Source of the DNA: Kocuria soli
GTDB lineage: Bacteria; Actinomycetota; Actinomycetes; Actinomycetales; Micrococcaceae
NCBI RefSeq assembly: GCF_003797835.1
Contig: NZ_RKMF01000005.1
Location: 62,001 to 126,000, forward strand
Direction: 5' to 3'
Length of the DNA: 64,000 nt
This document shows positions 1 through 8,552 of this stretch, piece by piece. Every line of letters begins with the position of its first letter. Positions within the stretch are counted from its first letter, which is position 1. The position numbers were made by a program, and so were the translations under genes. Under the pieces are notes generated by a model. That model saw only the letters and a list, made by a program, of their open reading frames with translations. It was not told where the DNA came from and made no database searches.

Positions 1-201
1 AGCTTCCCGCTCGAGGAGCTCGAGGAGGACGCCGAGGCCTGGGAGCGCGGTGTCAACGAACTGGCCGAGGACGACCCCGAGATTGCGGCGTACGTCGCCA
101 AACTCGAGGAGGCCAAGGACACGACGGACCTCCCGGAAGCCAGTGGCGACGCCATCGCGCAGGAGTTCGAACGCTTCCTGCGACGTCGCGAGCAGGATTG
201 A
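1..201 (+). CDS. PAC2 family protein, C-terminal fragment
   Basis: Only the last 66 codons are in the window; the gene starts upstream of base 1. The visible peptide is acidic and helical and ends in an Arg-rich tail (FLRRREQD). It matches my memory of the C-terminus of actinobacterial PAC2 (proteasome assembly chaperone 2-like) proteins, which often lie beside mshC. Their biochemical role is not settled. The stop at 199-201 is followed directly by a strong hairpin. The family call rests on a short tail plus context, so it is moderate. Confidence 0.6.
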   Translation, partial: SFPLEELEEDAEAWERGVNELAEDDPEIAAYVAKLEEAKDTTDLPEASGDAIAQEFERFLRRREQD

Positions 202-204
202 GAA

Positions 205-239
205 CCGCCCGGCACCAAAGAGGGGTGCCGGGCGGCTTT
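205..239 (+). terminator. Rho-independent-type terminator after the PAC2 gene
   Basis: A perfect 12-bp GC-rich stem (205-216 with 224-235) has a 7-nt loop and is followed by a short CTTTC tail. It starts three bases after the PAC2 stop codon. It lies between this gene and the convergent mshC and could serve both strands. Confidence 0.75.
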
Positions 240-309
240 CAGGACCGCGCTTTCCAGGGCAGGGCCTTCCAGAACAGGGCCTTCCACGAACGAGGGGCCC
301 GGGTGGGGA

Positions 310-1653
310 TCAGAGCGTGATGCCCAGACGAGCTTCGACCGCCGCCCGTGCCAGGGCGTCGCCGTTGCCGGGGGCACCGGCGATGGCTGCCTGCGCCCAT
401 TCGTCGACCGCTGCGAGCGCGGCGGGGGTGTCCAGATCGGTGGCCAGCGCGGTCCGCAGCTTCTCCAGCGCGACGTCGAAGGACCTGGCGGGCGCCAGAT
501 CGGCGGCCTGCCGCCACAGTGCCAGACGCTTGCGCGCCGTCTCCAAGAGTTCGTCCGTCCAGAACCAGTCGGTGCGGTAGTGCTGGGACATGATGGCCAG
601 GCGGATCGCGTTGGGGTCCTCACCCTGCGCGCGTAGCTTGGAGACCAGCACCAGATTACCCAGCGACTTGGACATCTTCTCCCCGTCCAGGCCCACCATG
701 CCGGTGTGCATGAAGCTGCGCGCCATGGGGTGCCCGGAGATGGACCAGCTGTGTCCGGCCCCCATTTCGTGATGCGGGAAGACCAGGTCGGACCCGCCGC
801 CCTGCACCGTGAACGGAGCGGGAAGGTGGCGCAGCGAGATCAACGAGCACTCGATGTGCCAGCCCGGGCGCCCCCGGCCGAGGTCGCCACCGTCCCATGA
901 CGGTTCCCCGGGTCGTTCGACTCGCCACAACAGGGGGTCCAGGGGGTCCCGCTTGCCGTCCCGCTGCGGGTCGCCCCCGCGTTCAGCGAACAGGTGAAGC
1001 ATGTCTTCCCGGCTCAGGTTCGAAATCTGGCCCAGGTGCCACGACCCGGGGCAGGCACCGGTTCCGCCGTCGTCGGGACCGCACGGTGCGGCCAGCTCCG
1101 AGAGCGGGGTGTCAGGGGTGTTCTGGTCCTCCGTCAGGGCGCTCGCGGCGGCGACGTCGAAGTAGACGTCACCGTCCGGCTCCCCCGCCGCGCCCGGAAC
1201 ACGATATGCAAGCCCACGGGCCAGAAGGTCTTCGACGGCGGGCACGATCCACTCGACGGACTCCGTGGCCCCCACGTAGTGCGCCGGCGGAAGCACGTTC
1301 AAGGCCGTCATGTCGGTGCGGAACAGCTGGATCTGGTCGGCGGCGAGGTCCCGCCAGTCGATCCCGTCACGTTCAGCCCGCTCGAGGAGGGGGTCGTCAA
1401 CGTCGGTCACGTTCTGCACGTAGTCGACCGGCATGTCGGCGTCCAACCAGGCGCGGTGGAGGACGTCGAACGCGACGTAGGTGGCCGCGTGTCCCATGTG
1501 CGTGGCGTCGTACGGGGTGATGCCGCAGACGTAAAGACTCGCGCGCTCCTGCCGGGGCAACTGCTCGACCCGCTGGGTGCGCGTGTCGAAAACTGTGGGA
1601 ACGGGGGCACGGCCCGGAAGTTCGGGGGCAGGGCGTGCGGACCAGGACTGCAT
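310..1653 (-). CDS. mshC: Cysteine:1D-myo-inosityl 2-amino-2-deoxy-alpha-D-glucopyranoside ligase (MshC)
   Basis: MshC joins cysteine to GlcN-inositol in an ATP-dependent step of mycothiol synthesis. Mycothiol is the actinobacterial counterpart of glutathione. The protein is a cysteinyl-tRNA-synthetase-like class I enzyme. It has a HIGH-type motif in the context YDATHMGHA near the N-terminus, a conserved HIECS segment in the middle, and a KMSKSLGN motif further on. I prefer the ATG at 1653 because GAGGTG lies just upstream; an in-frame GTG at 1659 is possible. The length of about 447 residues is slightly long for the family (about 410-430). uppP lies upstream on the same strand with a 59-bp gap, so the two may be co-transcribed. 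Confidence 0.93.
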   Translation of the reverse strand: MQSWSARPAPELPGRAPVPTVFDTRTQRVEQLPRQERASLYVCGITPYDATHMGHAATYVAFDVLHRAWLDADMPVDYVQNVTDVDDPLLERAERDGIDWRDLAADQIQLFRTDMTALNVLPPAHYVGATESVEWIVPAVEDLLARGLAYRVPGAAGEPDGDVYFDVAAASALTEDQNTPDTPLSELAAPCGPDDGGTGACPGSWHLGQISNLSREDMLHLFAERGGDPQRDGKRDPLDPLLWRVERPGEPSWDGGDLGRGRPGWHIECSLISLRHLPAPFTVQGGGSDLVFPHHEMGAGHSWSISGHPMARSFMHTGMVGLDGEKMSKSLGNLVLVSKLRAQGEDPNAIRLAIMSQHYRTDWFWTDELLETARKRLALWRQAADLAPARSFDVALEKLRTALATDLDTPAALAAVDEWAQAAIAGAPGNGDALARAAVEARLGITL

Positions 1654-1712
1654 GGGCACCTCGGATCGAAAGGGAAGCTCTTCTGGCTGCGGGGGGATGG
1701 AGAGGGACGACG

Positions 1713-2567
1713 TCAGGCTGCGCCGACGGCCGCGGGCACGGCGGAGATCACGCCGAAGCCCAGCAGGACGAACAGCACGATACCCAGCCCGATCCGGTAC
1801 CAGACGAACAGGGCATAGGACCGACTGGAGATGTAGCCCATGAACCAGCCGATGATCACGTAGGCGATGACGAACGCGACGACCGTGGCCACCAGCGTCT
1901 GAGGCATCGAGTACGCCGCCGGCGAGGGGTCGGTGATCTCGGAGGCTAGCTTGTAGAGCCCGGAGGCGAACACGGCGGGAATGGCCAGCAGGAAGGCGTA
2001 ACGGGCGGCGTCTTCACGCTTGTAGCCCATGAGCAGTCCCGCGGTGATGGTGCCGCCCGAGCGTGAGACACCCGGGATCAGGGCCAACGCCTGGGCGAAA
2101 CCGTAGATCAGACCGTGCTTCACGGACAGGTTCTCCAGCGTCCGGACCTGCTTGCCGACCTTGTCCGCGATGCCCAGGAAGACACCGAAGACGATCAACA
2201 TGGTGGCCGTGACCCAGAGGCTGCGGAACGACGTGTCGATCCAGTCCTCGAGCAGGAGGCCCAGCACGGAGATCGGCAGTGAACCGACGATGATCAACCA
2301 GCCCATGCGCGCGTCGGGGTCCGAGCGGTCCACCTTGCCGACCAGGGACAGGGCCCAGTGCTTGATGATCCGCACGATGTCGCGCCAGAAGTAGATCACC
2401 ACGGCGGTCTCCGTACCCAGCTGCGTGATCGCGGTGAACGCCGCGCCGGGGTCGCCGCTTCCGGGTAGGAATTCACCGACGATGCGCAGGTGGGCAGACG
2501 AAGAAACCGGAAGGAACTCCGTCAGACCTTGCACCAGGCCAAGAATGATTGTTGATAGCCAGTCCAC
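1713..2567 (-). CDS. uppP: Undecaprenyl-diphosphate phosphatase (UppP/BacA)
   Basis: This integral membrane phosphatase recycles undecaprenyl diphosphate to undecaprenyl phosphate, the lipid carrier for peptidoglycan and wall polymers; it also gives bacitracin resistance. The N-terminal signature [17 protein letters not shown] and the later PGVSRSGGT motif are the two hallmark active-site segments. Several hydrophobic helices follow, ending near residue 284, close to the usual 270-280. The GTG start at 2565-2567 has an AAGGTGG ribosome-binding site. The enzyme would also support the surface-polymer locus further right, but no physical link is implied. Confidence 0.96.
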   Translation of the reverse strand: MDWLSTIILGLVQGLTEFLPVSSSAHLRIVGEFLPGSGDPGAAFTAITQLGTETAVVIYFWRDIVRIIKHWALSLVGKVDRSDPDARMGWLIIVGSLPISVLGLLLEDWIDTSFRSLWVTATMLIVFGVFLGIADKVGKQVRTLENLSVKHGLIYGFAQALALIPGVSRSGGTITAGLLMGYKREDAARYAFLLAIPAVFASGLYKLASEITDPSPAAYSMPQTLVATVVAFVIAYVIIGWFMGYISSRSYALFVWYRIGLGIVLFVLLGFGVISAVPAAVGAA

Positions 2568-2624
2568 CCGGCCACCTTAGAGCACGAAGTCAGAGCGACG
2601 GCCGTGCACGTCCTGCGTGGTGCC

Positions 2625-2981
2625 TCACAGTTGGGCCGACAAGTTGCCCCGAGAATCATCCGAGTCGTCGTCCGAATCCTCGGAGTCCTGGTCGTCCAGG
2701 TCGTCGTAGTCGTCCTCGTCCAACAGCGAGGTGTCGTCGTCGTCCTCGTCGAGGTCTTCGAACGCGGCGTCCTCATCGTCCTCGGCGAACACCGTGAGCG
2801 GCGTGACCTCGTCGAAGTTGTCGTACAGTGCCTCTTCATAGACGTCGAAGGCGTCGGCAATCGCCACGTAGGCGCTGTCGACGGCGGGGTCCTGGTCGCT
2901 GCGACGGTTGGAGAGTGCAGCGAGGTGCTCTTCAAGGGCGGAGACGAGGGACTGCAGTGCGACGCGCGGATCGGTGCTCAT
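2625..2981 (-). CDS. Small acidic protein of unknown function
   Basis: The 118-residue protein has an ordinary helical N-terminal half of about 65 residues (VALQSLVSALEEHLAAL). The C-terminal half is an extremely acidic, low-complexity Asp/Glu tract. I recognise no domain; proteins of this shape recur in Micrococcales near mshC and uppP. The ATG at 2979-2981 leaves 57 bp to the uppP start, so it may head the acidic gene-uppP-mshC string. The acidic tail suggests a soluble binding or scaffold role, but no function can be named. Confidence 0.75.
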   Translation of the reverse strand: MSTDPRVALQSLVSALEEHLAALSNRRSDQDPAVDSAYVAIADAFDVYEEALYDNFDEVTPLTVFAEDDEDAAFEDLDEDDDDTSLLDEDDYDDLDDQDSEDSDDDSDDSRGNLSAQL

Positions 2982-3032
2982 GGTCCTGACGTTACCCGTC
3001 CGCGGTCAGAATGGACAGAACCAGGGAGTGAG

Positions 3033-3266
3033 ATGAGAGAGCAAATCGCCCAGAGCACCGCCCGGATCAGCGTGGACCCGGACCAGCGCTTCGAATACCT
3101 GGTTCTGACCGTGGCCGCCGGCGAACGTGTGTCCGACGCGCGGGCCCGGTTGGTCGAGCACGCGGAGTACGGGAAGTGGGAACTCACGCGTTCCGTCCAC
3201 CTCTACGGAGGGACCCGCAAGTACTGGATGCGCCGGCGCGTGATGCGCGTTCAGCGGACGTTGTGA
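3033..3266 (+). CDS. DUF5703 family protein
   Basis: This is a 77-residue basic protein. It contains the segment FEYLVLTVAAGE and ends in GTRKYWMRRRVMR, the pattern I associate with DUF5703 small actinobacterial proteins of unknown role. The ATG at 3033 is chosen over longer in-frame starts because GGGAGTGAG sits immediately upstream. The gene is divergent from the acidic-protein gene and convergent with the M20 peptidase, only 13 bp away. Confidence 0.8.
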   Translation: MREQIAQSTARISVDPDQRFEYLVLTVAAGERVSDARARLVEHAEYGKWELTRSVHLYGGTRKYWMRRRVMRVQRTL

Positions 3267-3279
3267 GCGCGCGGTCCCG

Positions 3280-4593
3280 TCAGTAGTTCGTCAGCAAGGT
3301 GTGGAGGACGTCCGCACCGAACTCCAAGGAGTCCACGGGGACGCGCTCGTCGACACCGTGGAACATGGCCGGGAAGTCGAGTTCCTCCGGCAGACGCAAC
3401 GGGACGAACCCGTACCCCGTGATTCCCAGAGGATCCAGTGACTTGTTGTCAGTCCCGGCCGACAGCATGTAGGGCAGGACGACGGCCTCCGGGTCGTGAA
3501 CCTCCAAGGCGTCGACCATGGCGTCCACGACCGTCCCGGAGAACGGGACCTCCAGGCCGATCTGGTCGGACTCGAATTCGATACGGACCTTCTCCCCCGC
3601 CAACTCCTGCAGCTTGGTCAGGACCAGCTCGCGTTGCTCCGGCAGGTACCGGACGTCCAGCCCGGCCTCGGCCGAACCGGGGATCACGTTGGTCTTGTAC
3701 CCGCCCGTGAGCATGGTCGGGTTGGCCGTGTTCTGCAGCGTCGCCCCGACGAACCGCGCCACGGAGCCGAGTTCCTTCAAGAGCCGCTGCGGGTTCTGCG
3801 GATCGAATTCCACCCCGGTCAGCTCCGTGACCGCGTCGAGGAACTGACGCGTGGTCTTGGTGAGTTCGATCGGCCACTGGTGCTCGCCGATGTTGGCCAT
3901 GGCGCGGGACAACGTGGTGACGGGGTTGTCGGTGTTGACCTGGGACCCGTGGCCGGCGGTCCCCTCGGCGTGCAGCCGCAGCCACATGAGGCCCTTCTCC
4001 GCGGTCTGCAGCAGGTACGCGCGGCGCCCGCCGATCGATGCGGAGTACCCGCCCACTTCACTGATCGCGTCCGTCACGCCGTCGAAGAGTTCGGGATGGT
4101 TCTCGACGACCCACTTGGACCCGTACTCCATCCCCGCTTCCTCGTCGGCGAAGAACCCGATCACGATGTCGCGGCGGGGCCGCTGACCGGTGCGTTGCAT
4201 GTGCCGGACCGTGGACAGCATCATCGCGTCCATGTCCTTCATGTCCACGGCCCCGCGGCCCCAGATCATGCCGTCCTTGAGCTCGGCGGCGAACGGGTCC
4301 ACGGACCAGTCCTCCGCCATGGCCGGGACGACGTCGAGATGGCCGTGGACCAGGAGCCCGTTCGCGCTCGGATCAGTGCCCGGGATCCGAGCGAAGACGT
4401 TGGCGCGCCCGGGAGCGGATTCCAGGAGCGTGGTCTCCAGCCCGACCTCTTCCAGTAGCCCCGCGGCGTACTCCGCGGCGCGGCGCTCGCCCTTGGAATC
4501 CCCGCTGCCGTAGTTGGAGGTGTCGATGCGAATGAGGTTTCGGGCGATCTCCACGGCCTCGTCGTGGGCGGTGGGGTTTGCCTCGGTGCTCAT
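3280..4593 (-). CDS. M20-family metallopeptidase (ArgE/DapE/ACY1/CPG2-like)
   Basis: This is a cytoplasmic dinuclear zinc amidohydrolase of 437 residues. The expected metal and catalytic motifs are all visible in order: GHLDVVP, GRGAVDMKD, FADEEAG with the general-base glutamates, and a late histidine in the FHGVDERVP segment. Members hydrolyse N-acyl amino acids, dipeptides or succinyl-diaminopimelate. The substrate here is not decided by sequence, and there is no arginine or lysine operon nearby. The start has a GAGGAGC-type ribosome-binding site. Confidence 0.9.
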   Translation of the reverse strand: MSTEANPTAHDEAVEIARNLIRIDTSNYGSGDSKGERRAAEYAAGLLEEVGLETTLLESAPGRANVFARIPGTDPSANGLLVHGHLDVVPAMAEDWSVDPFAAELKDGMIWGRGAVDMKDMDAMMLSTVRHMQRTGQRPRRDIVIGFFADEEAGMEYGSKWVVENHPELFDGVTDAISEVGGYSASIGGRRAYLLQTAEKGLMWLRLHAEGTAGHGSQVNTDNPVTTLSRAMANIGEHQWPIELTKTTRQFLDAVTELTGVEFDPQNPQRLLKELGSVARFVGATLQNTANPTMLTGGYKTNVIPGSAEAGLDVRYLPEQRELVLTKLQELAGEKVRIEFESDQIGLEVPFSGTVVDAMVDALEVHDPEAVVLPYMLSAGTDNKSLDPLGITGYGFVPLRLPEELDFPAMFHGVDERVPVDSLEFGADVLHTLLTNY

Positions 4594-4799
4594 GCGCTGC
4601 TCCTCGTCGCGGATGTCGGGTCACGGGTCCGGCCATGCTAACGCGGTCGGCCCGAACCCCATCTTGGGGACATAGCACGTAACTGTAGGCACTATGGGGG
4701 ATAAAACCGTTATGCTGACACGAGCGTGCCTCGCATCGACGCAGATGAGAGCACGGACCCCGGTAACAAGCCAGCCCCGCCTGGCCCCCAGGAGAAACC

Positions 4800-5096
4800 G
4801 TGAACGACCGCCTTGAATCCCCCGACCCGGGTCAGTACGCACAGACCGGGCAGGTGCCGCATCGCCGTGGCACCGTCGCTGTGGACACCACTGACGCGTT
4901 GCCCACCGTGGAGATCACCACGGGTTGGTTCGCGGGCCTGCGCCGTCGTCCCCGCTGGAGCATGACCGTGCACGACGCCGACGGCGCCCTGGTCACCCGA
5001 CAGTGCCACCCCAGTTACCGGGAAGCCCTGGACGCCGCATTCACCGTGTGCCGCGACCTCGGGTACGGATCCTCCGTGCACGGGCTCGCCGCCTGA
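4800..5096 (+). CDS. Conserved small protein of unknown function
   Basis: This 98-residue protein uses a GTG start with an excellent ribosome-binding site (CAGGAG, 5 nt spacing). A disordered N-terminus of about 35 residues precedes a compact part with GWFAGLRRRPRWSMTV and a C-terminal helix carrying CRDLGYG. It has no signal peptide or membrane segment, and I do not recognise the family. The 206-bp upstream region is shared with the divergent M20 gene and contains a TATGCT -10-like element near 4712. A strong terminator follows, so it is probably monocistronic. Confidence 0.7.
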   Translation: MNDRLESPDPGQYAQTGQVPHRRGTVAVDTTDALPTVEITTGWFAGLRRRPRWSMTVHDADGALVTRQCHPSYREALDAAFTVCRDLGYGSSVHGLAA

Positions 5097-5113
5097 ACCC
5101 CGACACCCAACAT

Positions 5114-5148
5114 GTTCGGGGGCCCGTCCGCGGACGGGCCCCCCGAAC
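5114..5148 (+). terminator. Strong hairpin terminator between the 98-aa gene and pafA
   Basis: This is a near-perfect inverted repeat. GTTCGGGGG-type and CCCCCGAAC-type arms flank a GTCCGCGGAC palindrome, with one bulged C and a CTTTCC tail. It is placed 18 bp after the stop at 5096 and upstream of the convergent pafA end, so it could stop transcription from both sides. Confidence 0.75.
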
Positions 5149-5155
5149 TTTCCCC

Positions 5156-5215
5156 ACAGATCATCGGACCTCAGATCATCGGACCACAGATCATCGGATC
5201 ACAGATCATCGGACC
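5156..5215. repeat. Four tandem copies of a 15-bp repeat
   Basis: The unit ACAGATCATCGGACC is repeated four times with one or two substitutions (5156-5170, 5171-5185, 5186-5200, 5201-5215). It lies between the terminator and the pafA stop. The 15-bp unit is a multiple of three but lies outside any supported gene. The final pafA codons also read as ATCAGATGATGG-like sequence, so the array may have expanded from that end. Confidence 0.85.
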
Positions 5216-5232
5216 TCGGGTGGAGAGAACCA

Positions 5233-6687
5233 TCAGATGATGGGCGGCGCCGGGGGCTCCTCCTGACGTGACGCGGCCACGGCCTGGAGATCGGCCAACA
5301 TGGCATCCGCCCCGTCGTCCTGGGTGAGGAACGGGTCACGCAGCGTGACGATCTGCTGGGTGGGCCCGTTGATCTTCACGTTGACCCAGTCGATCGTCGA
5401 ATGCTTTCCCGCCTCGATGGCCGCTCGCACCAGTGCGCCACGGATCTTGGCCCGGGTCTCGGGCGGTTGATCGGTGGCCTGCTCGGCCTCCGACCCGTCG
5501 GTGCCGGGAAGCCTGGCGGCCATCCCCCGCTCCTCCAGGATGCGGAACAGTCCGCGGCCCGGTGCGATGTCGTGATAGGCCAGGTCCATCTGGGCCACCC
5601 GCGGCGCGGAATAGTCCGCGCCGTTGCGGGCCACCCAAGAATCCAACAGCTTCTTCTTGATCGCCCAGTCGATCTCCGTGTCGATCGCAGTCAGGTCCTG
5701 GGACTCGACGGCGGTCAGGGTGCGTTCCCAGAGATCCAGGACCCACTCCACGCGGTCATGATGTGCGCCGTTGGCCTGCACGAACCGCTGCACCGTCTCC
5801 AGGTACTCCCGCTGCAGGTCCAGCGCGGAGCGTTTGGAACCGTCGGATAGCTCGATCGGAGTGGTGCCCGTCAGATCGTGGGAGATCTGCCGCAGGGCCA
5901 GTGCAGGGTCCACAAGCGTGCGGTCGTTCATGGCGTTGCCGGCTTCGACCATGCGCAGCATGAGATCCGTGGCGCCCAGCCGCAGGGCGGTCGTTGTCGT
6001 GGACATCGTGGAATCGCCCACGATCACGTGCAGGCGTCGGAAGCGTTCCGAGTCCGCGTGCGGTTCGTCGCGTGTGTTGATCAGCGGACGGGCACGGGTG
6101 GTCGACGACGACGAGTCCTCCCAGATGTGATCGGCGCGCTGGGAGAACGAATAGGACGGCTCCCCCGCGTTCTGCGTGAAGCTGCGCTGACCGAAGGCCA
6201 CGGGGCCCGTGGGATGGACCCGTCCGGCGCCCGCGATGAGCTGGCGGGTGACCAGGAACGGGATGAGGTGGGCGATCAGCCGTGCGAACCGGGTGGTCCG
6301 GGCGATCATGTAGTTCTCGTGGGAACCAAAGGAGTTGCCCGCCGAATCCACGTTGTTCTTGAACAGGTAGACCGATCCCCCGGTGCGCTCCGCCGCGAGC
6401 TTCGCTTTGAGCTTCCGGCGCATGTCGTCCACGATCAGCTCACCGGCGCGGTCGTGGGCCACGGCGTCGTCGATCGAGGCACACTCCGCCGTCGCGTACT
6501 CGGGGTGTGAGCCGACGTCCAGGTAGAGCCGGGCCCCGTTGGGGAGGAACACGTTGGAGGACCGTCCCCACTCGACGATGGGGCGAAAGAGCAGACGCGC
6601 GGTGTCGTCCGGGGTCATGGGGGTGCCGTCGGGAACGCGGTGAACGATCCCGAACTCGGTCTCTAGACCCATGATCCTGCGATCCAT
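5233..6687 (-). CDS. pafA: Pup-protein ligase PafA
   Basis: PafA attaches the C-terminal glutamate of Pup to substrate lysines in an ATP-dependent reaction. The protein starts MDRRIMGLETEFG, the glutamine-synthetase-like N-terminal hallmark shared with Dop. NGARLYLDVGSHPEYAT, LFKNNVDSAGNSFGSHENY and NTRDEPHAD follow, covering the ATP/Mg and Pup-binding surfaces. At 484 residues it is some 30 longer than typical (about 450), with extra Ala/Pro-rich sequence at the C-terminus. It follows pup with a 3-bp gap, so it is the last gene of the arc-dop-pup-pafA operon. Confidence 0.97.
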   Translation of the reverse strand: MDRRIMGLETEFGIVHRVPDGTPMTPDDTARLLFRPIVEWGRSSNVFLPNGARLYLDVGSHPEYATAECASIDDAVAHDRAGELIVDDMRRKLKAKLAAERTGGSVYLFKNNVDSAGNSFGSHENYMIARTTRFARLIAHLIPFLVTRQLIAGAGRVHPTGPVAFGQRSFTQNAGEPSYSFSQRADHIWEDSSSSTTRARPLINTRDEPHADSERFRRLHVIVGDSTMSTTTTALRLGATDLMLRMVEAGNAMNDRTLVDPALALRQISHDLTGTTPIELSDGSKRSALDLQREYLETVQRFVQANGAHHDRVEWVLDLWERTLTAVESQDLTAIDTEIDWAIKKKLLDSWVARNGADYSAPRVAQMDLAYHDIAPGRGLFRILEERGMAARLPGTDGSEAEQATDQPPETRAKIRGALVRAAIEAGKHSTIDWVNVKINGPTQQIVTLRDPFLTQDDGADAMLADLQAVAASRQEEPPAPPII

Positions 6688-6690
6688 GGG

Positions 6691-6903
6691 TTACTGGCCG
6701 CCCTTCTGCACGAAGCCCTTGACGAACTCCTCGGCGTTGGCCTCCAGGACGGCGTCGATGTCGGCCAACAGGTCGTCAGCCTGGGTGGCCTGCGCCTGGG
6801 CCGCAGCGGACGGGCCGCTCGGCGCGGGAGTGGGGGCGGAATCGGGAAGCGGGGCGTCCTCTTCCCGCTTGGATCCGGAGGAGGAAATGCGTTCCTGGGC
6901 CAT
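6691..6903 (-). CDS. pup: Prokaryotic ubiquitin-like protein Pup
   Basis: This 70-residue modifier is intrinsically disordered at its N-terminus. A helix-prone segment (ADDLLADIDAVLEANAEEF) follows, and the C-terminal tail ends GGQ. The terminal Gln means Dop must deamidate it to Glu before ligation, as in mycobacteria. The ATG at 6901-6903 starts 2 bp after the dop stop and the gene ends 3 bp before pafA, so translation is probably coupled. In proteasome-bearing actinobacteria prcB and prcA usually lie between pup and pafA; here they are absent. Confidence 0.97.
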   Translation of the reverse strand: MAQERISSSGSKREEDAPLPDSAPTPAPSGPSAAAQAQATQADDLLADIDAVLEANAEEFVKGFVQKGGQ

Positions 6904-6905
6904 GG

Positions 6906-8552
6906 TCAATCTCCTGATGTGTCGTCTGTGGCGGCGCCGGAGGCAACCACCCATTCGGGATGAACGTGTTCGAAGCGGCGGATGAAGTCCTCCACGGAGT
7001 CGGCCGCCCACCAGTCCCGGGTCTCCTCCCGCGTGAGCGCGGTGGGTTCGGGCCAGATCATGCGGGCTCCCCGGCGTACGCCCGGGAACTGAACCGCCGC
7101 GGTGTCCCATCCGGCGGCGATCACGTCGTCGGGGAACGCGGCCACCAGCCGTCCACGGAAGTCCGCCCGGGTGTCCGGTGGCGGTGCCCAGGCCGCGGCG
7201 GCGATCTGGTCCGCGGAGAACAAGGTCCGGATGCGTCCGGCGGCGGCCAGCCGGTGGTAAAGACCCTTGTCGGGGTTGACGTCGTGGTACTGCAGGTCGA
7301 TCGCCGCGAGCTGGGGTGCGGTCCAGCCGAGGTTGCCCCGTTGCCGGTAGGACTCCAGGACCTGGAGCTTGGCCACCCAGTCCAGTCGGTCGGCCAGAGA
7401 ACCGGGATCGGTCTCGAGGGCGTCCAGGACCTCTCGCCACAGCTGGAGAATCTCGGCCGTGTCCTGGTCCGGAGACGGCCCTTCGAGTTCCTCGGATGCT
7501 TCCAGGAACAGCCGCTGGATCTGCACGCCGGTGAGGGATCCTCCGTCCTTGAGCGGCACGGTGGCCTGCAGGCTCGGATCGTGGCTGATGGTGTGCATGG
7601 CGGCCACGGGGTCGTAGAGCTCGATCGCGGGAACCGCCTTGTTCTCCACGAGCCGCAGGACCAGCGACGTCGTGCCGAACTTGAGCAATTCGGACACGTG
7701 CGAAAGGTTGGCGTCGCCGACGATCACGTGTAGGCGACGGTACCGGGACTCATCGGCGTGTGGCTCGTCGCGGGTGTTGACGATGGGGCGTCGCACCGTG
7801 GTCTCGAGCCCGACCAGCCGCTCGAAGAAGTCGGCCCGCTGACTGATCTGGAACCCCGGTGTCCTGCCGTCCTGCCCGATGCCCACGCGACCCGCGCCGC
7901 ACACGACCTGGCGGGAGGCGAAGAACGGCAGCAGGGCCGAGTTCAGCCGGTCCAGGTTGGTCTCCCGTGGGATGAGGTAGTTCTCGTGGGAACCGTAGGA
8001 GGCCGACTTCCCGTCCGTGTTGTTCTTGTAGAGATGGATCGGTGCCAGGCCGGTGTTCTCCACGGAGTCCTGGAGGGTCTTCACCACGGTGGCTGCCACG
8101 GCGTCACCGGCCAGGTCGTAGAGCACGGCGTCCCGGGGCGTCATGACCTCGGGTGAGGAGTACTCCGGGTGGGAGTGGTCCACGTACAACCGTGCGCCGT
8201 TGGGCAGCACCGTGTTCATCACGATCCGGGCCGCGTAGTCCTCCCACAGCCCCTGCTCCGCCAGCGCCTCGGCCGCAATCTCCTCACTGGTCAGCACCGG
8301 AGCGGAGTCCGTCAGCTGGGTGGGATGGGCCTGGGCACGGTCCATGGTGAAGCCGCGGGCGTCCTGCAGCGGTGCTTCCGAGCTGTAGTCGAAGTCCGGG
8401 ACGGAGTCCCCCGTGGCTCCCAGCTCTCGTCGCACCAGTGCGGCGTAGGCGGTGACCACGCGGGTGGACAGGACCGTGGCGTTGGCCTTCGGGTTGTTGG
8501 GTTCGAGGACGCCGAACTCCGTTTCGGCGCCCATGACCCGGCGGACGCTCAC
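6906..8552 (-). CDS. dop: Pup deamidase/depupylase Dop
   Basis: Dop converts the Pup C-terminal Gln to Glu and removes Pup from conjugates. It shares the PafA fold: MGAETEFG at the N-terminus, then NGARLYVDHSHPEYSSPE, YKNNTDGKSASYGSHENY and NTRDEPHADESRYRRLHV. The start is the GTG at 8550-8552, whose bases overlap the arc stop codon (GTGA), giving a 4-bp coupling; longer upstream starts run through arc and are rejected. The resulting 548 residues are longer than the roughly 500 of mycobacterial Dop, partly through a Dop-loop-type insertion around ARGFTMDRAQAHPTQ. Confidence 0.96.
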   Translation of the reverse strand: MSVRRVMGAETEFGVLEPNNPKANATVLSTRVVTAYAALVRRELGATGDSVPDFDYSSEAPLQDARGFTMDRAQAHPTQLTDSAPVLTSEEIAAEALAEQGLWEDYAARIVMNTVLPNGARLYVDHSHPEYSSPEVMTPRDAVLYDLAGDAVAATVVKTLQDSVENTGLAPIHLYKNNTDGKSASYGSHENYLIPRETNLDRLNSALLPFFASRQVVCGAGRVGIGQDGRTPGFQISQRADFFERLVGLETTVRRPIVNTRDEPHADESRYRRLHVIVGDANLSHVSELLKFGTTSLVLRLVENKAVPAIELYDPVAAMHTISHDPSLQATVPLKDGGSLTGVQIQRLFLEASEELEGPSPDQDTAEILQLWREVLDALETDPGSLADRLDWVAKLQVLESYRQRGNLGWTAPQLAAIDLQYHDVNPDKGLYHRLAAAGRIRTLFSADQIAAAAWAPPPDTRADFRGRLVAAFPDDVIAAGWDTAAVQFPGVRRGARMIWPEPTALTREETRDWWAADSVEDFIRRFEHVHPEWVVASGAATDDTSGD

